From: Thermococcaceae archaeon
GTDB lineage: Archaea; Methanobacteriota_B; Thermococci; Thermococcales; Thermococcaceae
DNA length: 6,369 nucleotides
Direction: 5' to 3'
NCBI GenBank assembly: GCA_027064745.1
Contig: JAMOPD010000377.1
Location: 1-6,369 of the forward strand
Part shown: in pieces, positions 1 to 5,708 of the stretch
Layout: the number at the start of each line of letters is the position of its first letter
How positions within the stretch are numbered: position 1 is the first letter of the stretch
Notes under the pieces: generated by a model
What the model saw: the letters and a program-made list of their open reading frames with translations, nothing else
Database searches by the model: none
What the model was told of the DNA's origin: nothing
Position numbers and translations under genes: made by a program

Positions 1-13
1 AGGCGTGATTGAA

Positions 14-518
14 ATGGCAGTTGTGATTGTCATTGACACCAACGTGCTTAGATATGCCCTTGAGGCCGGAAAAGGGCTTACGAGAAGATGAAGAAACAAA
101 AACCGCGTATGAGATTTTGGTCAGGCCCCTGAGGAGGGAGGACACGGTTGTTGTCTTCAACCCCGAGACCGCAAAGGAGTACTCAAGACATATCGAGGTC
201 GTTAGGACAGAACTCAGGAGAAAACGAATATACCCTCATTTCTTTTCACTCCTGCGGATCCTGAAATCAAAATCTCGAAAGGTACCTGCCGAGGAGCATT
301 CATTTGAAATCGCAGGAGAACCCATTGGACGAAAGGACATCCATCTCCTTAACTCCGCCAAGACTGGGGCATTGACCTTTGGAGAAAAAGAGGCTCTCAT
401 TCTGACTTTTGCCGAGGATGTTTACCAAGTCAGGGAAGCCAAGAATGGAATGGGCGTTGTCATGAGGATAATAAACATGAAAAATAGGGATGACGTGGGC
501 TATCTACAGGCTGTGTGA
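14..518 (+). pseudogene. PIN-domain protein (VapC-like nuclease fold), frameshifted near its N-terminus
   Basis: ATG at 14 follows an AGGCGTGAT ribosome-binding stretch and encodes MAVVIVIDTNVLRYALEAGK, the first strand of a PIN domain with the metal-binding Asp8 in the IDTN motif. That frame stops at 89-91. The rest of the domain continues one base out of phase. Omitting one base of the AAAA/GGG run at 70-76 gives a continuous 167-residue protein ending at the TGA at 516-518. In that joined reading, Glu56 (AKEY) and Asp108 (RKDIHLL) are plausible further acidic residues; the fourth is not clear. PIN domains are usually Mg2+-dependent RNases, often toxins, but no antitoxin gene is visible because the window starts 13 bases upstream. 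A start at 27 in the second frame would lose the Asp and has no ribosome-binding site. True mutation, sequencing error and +1 recoding cannot be told apart here. The gene is convergent with the isomerase gene, 20 bp apart. Confidence 0.75.
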
Positions 519-538
519 ATATCAAGGGAGCTCCAAGT

Positions 539-1641
<1,103 letters not shown>

Positions 1642-1655
1642 CCATTCCAAACAAA

Positions 1656-1687
1656 CACTACCTCTTCTGTTCATTGATTGATTTAAT
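1656..1687. repeat. Partial third copy of the intergenic repeat
   Basis: This 32-bp stretch, starting CACTACCTCTTCTGTTCATTG, matches positions 12-43 of the ~80-bp repeat at about 26 of 32 bases compared with copy 2, and directly adjoins copy 2. It shows that the motif around TTCATTGAT was multiplied more than once. It may reflect stepwise tandem duplication. Confidence 0.6.
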
Positions 1688-1768
1688 CACCCAAATGGCA
1701 TTACATCTTTTGTTCATTGATGAATTTAAAAGAACTTTGATGTTCATAAAATTACTTCCAAAAAGTCC
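1688..1768. repeat. Direct repeat, copy 2 (about 80 bp), upstream of the aminotransferase promoter
   Basis: This is the second near-full copy of the repeat that begins at 1561, with nine substitutions in 77 aligned bases. It contains a clean inverted repeat, TTCATTGATGAA at 1713-1724 (arms TTCAT and ATGAA, 2-nt centre), that could be an operator half-site pair. It ends about 36 bases before the aminotransferase BRE/TATA. A regulatory role is inferred from position. Confidence 0.8.
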
Positions 1769-1803
1769 TTTACATAGATAAACCCCATTAACGACCATTG
1801 CAG

Positions 1804-1816
1804 AAAGGTTTATATT
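1804..1816 (+). promoter_or_regulatory. BRE/TATA promoter of the aminotransferase gene (best candidate)
   Basis: AAAGG followed by TTTATATT is an excellent Thermococcales BRE/TATA element. Initiation about 26 bases on would fall near 1839, leaving a leader of about 47 nt. A second TATA-like box, TGTATATAA at 1837-1845, would start transcription near 1867 with an 18-nt leader, so two promoters may act. Confidence 0.65.
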
Positions 1817-1885
1817 TAATCGCCGCAAACTTTCTATGTATATAATTGGGGACATGGACTGAAATGTTCATTTGGAGGTGTTGGA

Positions 1886-3133
1886 ATGGAGGAGAAACTT
1901 ATGAAAAAATTAGAGGCTGGAGCTCTCAATTTCGAAGCCTATTTTTCGGAAAAAGCCTTAGGGATGAAAGCTTCGGAGATTAGGGAATTGTTAAAGCTCG
2001 TTGAAACCTCTGATGTTATATCGCTCGCCGGAGGATTGCCCGCTCCCGAAACGTTCCCTATTGAGACTATCAGAGAAATCGCCCAAGAGGTTCTTGAGAA
2101 GCATGCTGATAGAGCTCTTCAGTACGGCACAACTAAAGGCTACACTCCACTTCGTTTAGCTTTAGCTGAGTGGATGAGGAAACGCTATGATCTCCCGATG
2201 TCAAAGGTCGAGATTATGACAACAGCTGGATCACAGCAGGCATTGGATCTTATAGGCAGAGTTTTCATAAATCCTGGAGATATAGTTGCTGTTGAAGCCC
2301 CAACGTATCTCGCTGCTTTAAATGCATTCAGATATTATGAGCCTAGGTTTATGTCGGTTCCAATGGACGATGATGGAATGATAACAGATATCTTAGAAGA
2401 AAAGCTAAGGAAGCTAAAGGCTGAAGGAAAGAAAATCAAGTTTATCTATACTGTCTCCACGTTCCAGAATCCCGCTGGCGTTACGATGAGCGAGGAGAGA
2501 AGGAAAAAGCTTGTTGAACTTGCACATGAATATGACTTTATAATAGTCGAGGATAATCCGTACAGCGAGCTTCGCTACTCTGGGAAGCCTGTAAAACCTG
2601 TCAAACACTTTGACGACGAAGGGAGGGTTATCTACCTCGGAACATTCTCAAAAATACTCGCTCCAGGTTTCAGAATAGGATGGATTGCCGCTGAACCGCA
2701 CTTCATAAGAAAGATAGAGATTGCTAAACAAGCCATTGATCTCTGTACAAACACCTTTAGTCAGGTAATTGCCTGGAAATACGTTGCAGATGGTCATCTC
2801 GACAGACAGATTCCAAAGATCATCGAATTCTACCGGCCAAGAAGGAATGCAATGCTTGAGGCTCTTGAGGAATACATGCCCGAGGGAGTTAAATGGACCA
2901 AACCAGAAGGGGGAATGTTTGTATGGGTCACCCTACCAGAGGGCATTGATACAAAAATGACCTTTGAAAAGGCTATTGCAAAAGGAGTCGCATACGTTCC
3001 GGGCGAAGCATTCTTTGCCGAAAGGAATGTTAAAAATACCATGCGCCTGAACTTCACCTATGTGCCAGAGGATAAGATTAGAGAAGGAATTAAGCGGCTT
3101 GCAGAAGTTTTAGAAGAAGAGATAAAAGGCTAA
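1886..3133 (+). CDS. PLP-dependent class I/II aminotransferase (multisubstrate/aromatic, KAT II-like)
   Basis: The enzyme transfers amino groups between amino acids and 2-oxo acids in the cytoplasm. It belongs to fold-type I, the archaeal group that includes aromatic and kynurenine/2-aminoadipate aminotransferases. The 415 residues show the expected landmarks: ISLAGGLPAPETFP (45-58), the cofactor-phosphate loop TTAGSQQAL (112-120), Asn195 in FQNPAG, Asp223 and Tyr226 in VEDNPYSE, the Schiff-base Lys256 in GTFSKILAPGFRIGW with Arg263, and the substrate-carboxylate Arg387 in TMRLNF. GGAGGTG lies 5 nt upstream of the ATG and supports the start. It is divergent from the ribose-1,5-bisphosphate isomerase gene. 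I recall the same pair in Pyrococcus, where the aminotransferase is called aromatic aminotransferase II or multiple-substrate aminotransferase. Substrate preference cannot be fixed from sequence. Confidence 0.92.
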   Translation: MEEKLMKKLEAGALNFEAYFSEKALGMKASEIRELLKLVETSDVISLAGGLPAPETFPIETIREIAQEVLEKHADRALQYGTTKGYTPLRLALAEWMRKRYDLPMSKVEIMTTAGSQQALDLIGRVFINPGDIVAVEAPTYLAALNAFRYYEPRFMSVPMDDDGMITDILEEKLRKLKAEGKKIKFIYTVSTFQNPAGVTMSEERRKKLVELAHEYDFIIVEDNPYSELRYSGKPVKPVKHFDDEGRVIYLGTFSKILAPGFRIGWIAAEPHFIRKIEIAKQAIDLCTNTFSQVIAWKYVADGHLDRQIPKIIEFYRPRRNAMLEALEEYMPEGVKWTKPEGGMFVWVTLPEGIDTKMTFEKAIAKGVAYVPGEAFFAERNVKNTMRLNFTYVPEDKIREGIKRLAEVLEEEIKG

Positions 3134-3138
3134 ATCTA

Positions 3139-3160
3139 GTTTTTATTTTTATTTTATATC
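3139..3160 (+). terminator. T-rich terminator after the aminotransferase
   Basis: Six bases after the TAA stop the plus strand runs through TTTTTATTTTTATTTTATAT. Archaeal transcription commonly ends at such oligo-T tracts without a hairpin. The next gene has its own promoter, so this is probably the end of a single-gene transcript. Confidence 0.65.
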
Positions 3161-3228
3161 CATCAGACACACATGTCTATGTGAGCTGAACTAAATACAT
3201 AATTGGAATTCTCTTACAAACGGCAACA

Positions 3229-3238
3229 GTTTTATACC
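3229..3238 (+). promoter_or_regulatory. TATA box of the C26-like gene
   Basis: GTTTTATACC is a TATA element whose centre is about 38 bases before the GTG start. Initiation would fall near 3260, giving a leader of about 12 nt that begins at the ribosome-binding site. The leader length is inferred from standard archaeal spacing. Confidence 0.6.
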
Positions 3239-3250
3239 AAAAGCTTGGTA
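3235..3250. promoter_or_regulatory. Palindromic candidate operator TACCAA-AAGC-TTGGTA
   Basis: A perfect 6-bp inverted repeat with a 4-bp spacer overlaps the 3' end of the TATA box and ends about 10 bases before the predicted transcription start. This is the classic place for an archaeal repressor to block TBP/TFB or polymerase. The regulator is not known. Chance occurrence of a 16-bp two-fold site cannot be excluded. Confidence 0.4.
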
Positions 3251-3260
3251 TCGTGCAGTG

Positions 3261-3267
3261 AGGTGAT
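3261..3267 (+). promoter_or_regulatory. Ribosome-binding site that fixes the C26-like start
   Basis: AGGTGAT lies 4 nt before the GTG at 3272. An in-frame ATG at 3203 lies upstream of the TATA box and has no such site, so the 23-residue extension from 3203 is rejected. Confidence 0.75.
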
Positions 3268-3271
3268 TTTT

Positions 3272-4132
3272 GTGAAGCCGCTGATTGGGATTATTGCACC
3301 TGTAGACTGGCATGAAAGCAAGTTGATTCTTGATACCATCTATCTGAAAAGAATAAGAGATGGAGGTGGTATTCCAATAGTTTTTGAACATGATATGGGC
3401 TCCATTGAAGATGTTTTGAGTGTTATCGATGGACTGCTCCTAGTTGGCGGACCCGATATACATCCAAAATTTTATGGTGAAGATCCCTCAAATCATTTGA
3501 GAGCTGTGAATGTTGAAAGAGACTTTTTTGAAATAACCCTTGTGAGAGCTGCAATAGAACGTGGAATCCCAATATTAGGCTTAGGAAGAGGTTCCCAGGT
3601 TATAAATGTCGCTCTTGGGGGTACGTTGTATCAGGATGTAGCAACAAAAATAGGCCGGGCTTTAAAGCATGATTGGGATTTATCAAAGATAAAACCCTCA
3701 CAAAAAGTCCATGATGTGAGGATAAAAGTCGATTCGAAGCTTTATAAGATCCTAAGGGAATCGCTGGATATAATGGGAACCACCGAGGTTTTTCTTGGTG
3801 TCAATAGCTTCCATCATCAGGCAATTAAAAAGATTGGAGAAGGGTTGAGACCAGTGGCCCATACAGTTGACGGAATAATCGAGGCAATAGAAGGTGAAGA
3901 GGAATTTATACTTGGTGTTCAGTGGCGAGCAGAATATCTTGATGAAATGCAGCCTCTCTTCAACGCTCTTGTCAAAAAAGCTACAGAATACCGAGAAGCA
4001 AAGAGAGAGCTGGAAGTTAGGGAGTTGGAAGCCCAGATAAGAGGATCTGAAGAAGCTTCTAAAGAGGAACAAGATGAGAACCATCACAAGTTGGATGAGA
4101 GTAATAATCCTCCCGACAAGAGCCAAATGTAA
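3272..4132 (+). CDS. Peptidase C26 / class I glutamine amidotransferase-like protein, apparently without its catalytic Cys and His
   Basis: The fold is that of gamma-glutamyl-gamma-aminobutyrate hydrolases (PuuD type). Family landmarks are GLLLVGGPDIHPKFYGEDP (54-72), RDFFEITLVRAAIERGIPIL (83-102), INVALGGTLYQD (111-122) and VNSFHHQAI (177-185). The nucleophile motif, normally G-x-C-R-G, reads GLGRGSQ, so Gly105 replaces Cys. The normal QWHPE motif reads QWRAE, so Arg219 replaces His while Glu221 remains. Hydrolase activity is therefore unlikely; a binding or regulatory role is only inference. Residues from about 235 to 286 form a Glu/Lys-rich, probably coiled-coil then disordered tail, making 286 residues against about 250 usual. 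The tail is encoded opposite the radical SAM gene's 3' end. The start is the GTG behind AGGTGAT. The gene is visibly A+T-richer than the isomerase gene. Confidence 0.85.
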   Translation: MKPLIGIIAPVDWHESKLILDTIYLKRIRDGGGIPIVFEHDMGSIEDVLSVIDGLLLVGGPDIHPKFYGEDPSNHLRAVNVERDFFEITLVRAAIERGIPILGLGRGSQVINVALGGTLYQDVATKIGRALKHDWDLSKIKPSQKVHDVRIKVDSKLYKILRESLDIMGTTEVFLGVNSFHHQAIKKIGEGLRPVAHTVDGIIEAIEGEEEFILGVQWRAEYLDEMQPLFNALVKKATEYREAKRELEVRELEAQIRGSEEASKEEQDENHHKLDESNNPPDKSQM

Positions 4133-4901
4133 TACCCTTATCTTCCACTTTTTTTCTGGCCTTTTTAAGTATCTCAAACCTGAAGTCTCTGGGAAGATAA
4201 TAATAACCTCCAATTCTCTCTCCCTTTTTATACAAAGGACTCAGTTTTTTCATAAGAGCGGGAAACTTAGCCTCCATTCTCTTCCATGAATCTGGCCTCA
4301 GCTTTAAGGTTGAAACTGTTATGTGTTGCACAAAGCTCAATGCATCAAGTGTTTCATCAAAATCTTCCCATGTGTAAAAAGGTATTATCGGGTCAATACG
4401 AGCATAGACTGGAATCCCTGCTTTTTTGGCTTTTTTGAGGGCTTTAATCCTGGAGCTCGGCCTAGGAGCGTTTGGCTCAAGGAGGGAAGCTTTCCCTTCA
4501 TTAACAGTCGTTACGGTTATTCCAATCGCACACTTGAGCTCACTGAGAATATCAATGTCCCTCCCAAAGATGTCCGACTTCGTCAGCAGCATGCACCTCA
4601 CATCGTATCTTTTGAAAAGCTGGAGAACCTTCCGTGTTATCCCCAGCTCCTGCTCAACCGTCGGATAGGGGTCTGAAGAGTAGGAAAGTGACACAATAAA
4701 CCTTTTATCTAGCTTTCTCAGCTCCCTTTCAAGCTTAGGGAGGAGATTCTCTTTGATTCGAACTTTAAACGCCCGTGGGATGTATGAGGTTATGTAGCAG
4801 TATACGCATGCATGATCACAGCCTGTGTATATGTTCAAGGTATATTTGAAGGGGCATGTGCAGAGTTTCGATTTCCATGGATCAAATGGCCTGATATACA
4901 T
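4059..4901 (-). CDS. Radical SAM protein, SPL-like family
   Basis: This 280-residue protein has the radical SAM cluster motif Cx3Cx2C as Cys28, Cys32 and Cys35 (TGCDHACVYCY), which binds a [4Fe-4S] cluster that cleaves S-adenosylmethionine. Two more cysteines precede it (Cys14 and Cys16). SLSYSSDPYPTVEQELGITRK and the barrel strands after it resemble spore-photoproduct-lyase-like (COG1533) proteins, a group widespread in archaea mostly without known substrates. The C-terminus has Cys262 and Cys272 in CREDYYSHPTCDGSHLVP, a recurrent end in this family, so the reading through to 4059 is real. No ribosome-binding site precedes the ATG, but a TATA element sits about 25 bases upstream, fitting a leaderless mRNA. 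The gene converges on the C26-like gene with a 74-bp overlap. The substrate is unknown; DNA repair by analogy with SPL should not be assumed. Confidence 0.88.
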   Translation of the reverse strand: MYIRPFDPWKSKLCTCPFKYTLNIYTGCDHACVYCYITSYIPRAFKVRIKENLLPKLERELRKLDKRFIVSLSYSSDPYPTVEQELGITRKVLQLFKRYDVRCMLLTKSDIFGRDIDILSELKCAIGITVTTVNEGKASLLEPNAPRPSSRIKALKKAKKAGIPVYARIDPIIPFYTWEDFDETLDALSFVQHITVSTLKLRPDSWKRMEAKFPALMKKLSPLYKKGERIGGYYYLPRDFRFEILKKARKKVEDKGITFGSCREDYYSHPTCDGSHLVPL

Positions 4902-4920
4902 AATTAAGGGTTGCAGAAAG

Positions 4921-4932
4921 ACATTTAAAATT
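4921..4932. promoter_or_regulatory. Near-symmetric TATA element between two divergent genes
   Basis: ACATTTAAAATT lies midway between the radical SAM ATG (4901, minus) and the ATG at 4951 (plus) where the OsmC remnant begins. TTTAAA is self-complementary, and its centre is about 25 bases from each ATG, the distance from TATA box to start site. It could serve leaderless transcripts on both strands, or only the radical SAM gene. Confidence 0.5.
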
Positions 4933-4950
4933 CTTCTCCAACTCTCGGTG

Positions 4951-5328
4951 ATGGTATCATAGGAGAAGCAGTTACGGGTAAAGTCAAGGGTTAAAAGGCA
5001 TCAGTTCATAGGGAGAATAAGTGATGATAAGTGCTCTGTAATCCTTGGAGAGGTAACATAAGCCCCATGAAGCTCCTTCTCCTAGGTGTTGCTGGATGCA
5101 CAGCTTATGGCATTGTTATGATACTAAAGAAAATGAGAGAGTCGAGATAAGTGGTGATTAAGAGTATACCGCAAAATGCACTTCCACTACAAAATAAAAG
5201 GCAACGTCGACCCCAAGAAAGTGAAAAGAGCCATTAAGCTAAGTCAGGAAAAACACTGCTCCGCATCGGCCCACATAAAGCTGAGCGGTGCTGAGGTAAC
5301 ATACACATACGAAATTATCGATGAGTAA
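4951..5328 (+). pseudogene. OsmC/Ohr-family protein, decayed by several frameshifts
   Basis: Consecutive pieces of one OsmC-like protein appear in changing frames: GEAVTGKVKG (4962-4991), HQFIGRISDDKCSVILGE (4999-5052), GNISPMKLLLLGVAGCTAY and onward to KKMRE (5052-5141), VEISG (5141-5155), then RVYRKMHFHYKIKG to the end (5161-5328, stop TAA 5326-5328). The order is that of the family. Both redox cysteines of OsmC/Ohr peroxide reductases survive as codons, in AGCTA (codon 5097) and KHCSAS (codon 5257). Four frame changes with intervening stops (4992, 5059, 5148, 5159) exclude a normal product. The longest intact piece with its own ATG is 50 codons (5176-5328). The ATG at 4951 is the likely original start but is followed at once by a stop in its frame. 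Living members reduce organic hydroperoxides or act on thiols. Multiple sequencing errors are a less likely alternative, since flanking genes are clean. Confidence 0.85.
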
Positions 5329-5346
5329 CCCCCTCATCATTTTTTG
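5329..5346 (+). terminator. T-tract after the OsmC remnant
   Basis: CCCCCTCATCATTTTTTG follows the TAA stop, with six consecutive T residues at 5340-5345. It could be the relic terminator of the OsmC gene. The tract is short, so confidence is low. Confidence 0.35.
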
Positions 5347-5381
5347 TGCAATAAATTTCTGTAGCCTGGAATCTGAATGGA

Positions 5382-5394
5382 AAACCTTTAAATT
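5382..5394 (+). promoter_or_regulatory. BRE/TATA promoter of the encapsulin-like gene
   Basis: AAACC followed by TTTAAATT is a good BRE/TATA match centred near 5390. Initiation about 26-27 bases on falls at about 5417, the base before the GTG at 5418. The mRNA would thus be leaderless, or would begin exactly at GGTGAT (5417-5422), which could serve a second in-frame GTG at 5427. Confidence 0.6.
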
Positions 5395-5417
5395 TTGTAT
5401 TCCCAGAGAAGCACAGG

Positions 5418-5708
5418 GTGATAAAAGTGAGAGGGGAATTAATCAGGGTTCTCAGCGCCGTTGAGGAAAAGGCAAATGAACTGAAAATGGATGGATTTGA
5501 GCCAGATGTCGTTCTCTTTGGAAAAGAAGCATACGAATTTTTGAAAGCTCAAGTTAATGAAGAGTTTGGAGGAGATGAAGGAGTTACCGAAGTTTCAGGC
5601 TTTAGGATTAGTGTTGTTGAGGAGCTTGGGAAAGAGGCAGTTGTTATTGACTCGAAAAGTCTCGGACTTGGCATGGGAGGTGCAAAGAGGTTCAGGGTCG
5701 TGGATTGA
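5418..5708 (+). CDS. Family 4 encapsulin-like protein (stand-alone HK97 A-domain)
   Basis: This 96-residue protein matches the A-domain of HK97-type encapsulin shell proteins: a long helix ending in LKMDGFEPDVVLFGKEAYEF (22-41), a variable loop (42-60), then FRISVVEEL and EAVVIDSKSLGL (62-84), the strand pattern seen around the capsid five-fold and three-fold contacts. I recall the same short protein in Pyrococcus furiosus (structure solved by structural genomics) and its naming as family 4, found in hyperthermophilic archaea, often beside metabolic enzymes. The P-domain, E-loop and N-arm of full-length (about 270-residue) encapsulins are absent, so whether it builds a shell is uncertain. No signal or membrane segment is seen. 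The start is ambiguous: GTG at 5418 (leaderless, 96 residues) or GTG at 5427 behind GGTGAT (93 residues). Its neighbours are an OsmC remnant upstream and an overlapping convergent gene downstream; no intact cargo candidate lies on its strand. Confidence 0.8.
   Translation: MIKVRGELIRVLSAVEEKANELKMDGFEPDVVLFGKEAYEFLKAQVNEEFGGDEGVTEVSGFRISVVEELGKEAVVIDSKSLGLGMGGAKRFRVVD

Noticed and set aside
1658..1855. 65-codon open frame on the minus strand in the divergent promoter region
   Set aside because: It covers the repeat copies and the aminotransferase TATA boxes, has no ribosome-binding site, and its protein looks like no family. The region is better explained as regulatory.
3752..4213. Minus-strand open frame across the C26-like gene's 3' half
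   Set aside because: It overlaps both recognised genes, gives a hydrophobic, Phe-rich translation typical of antisense reading of Lys/Glu-rich codons, and has no start signals.
5021..5075. GTGATGA at 5021 as box C of a C/D box guide RNA
   Set aside because: No CTGA box D or D' lies at the expected distance, and the bases are explained as codons of the OsmC remnant (ISDDKC) in one frame.
5176..5328. A 50-codon stand-alone small gene (ATG 5176 to TAA 5326)
   Set aside because: Its protein is the C-terminal half of an OsmC domain, and the upstream pieces of the same domain lie next to it in other frames. It is a fragment of a pseudogene, not an independent gene.
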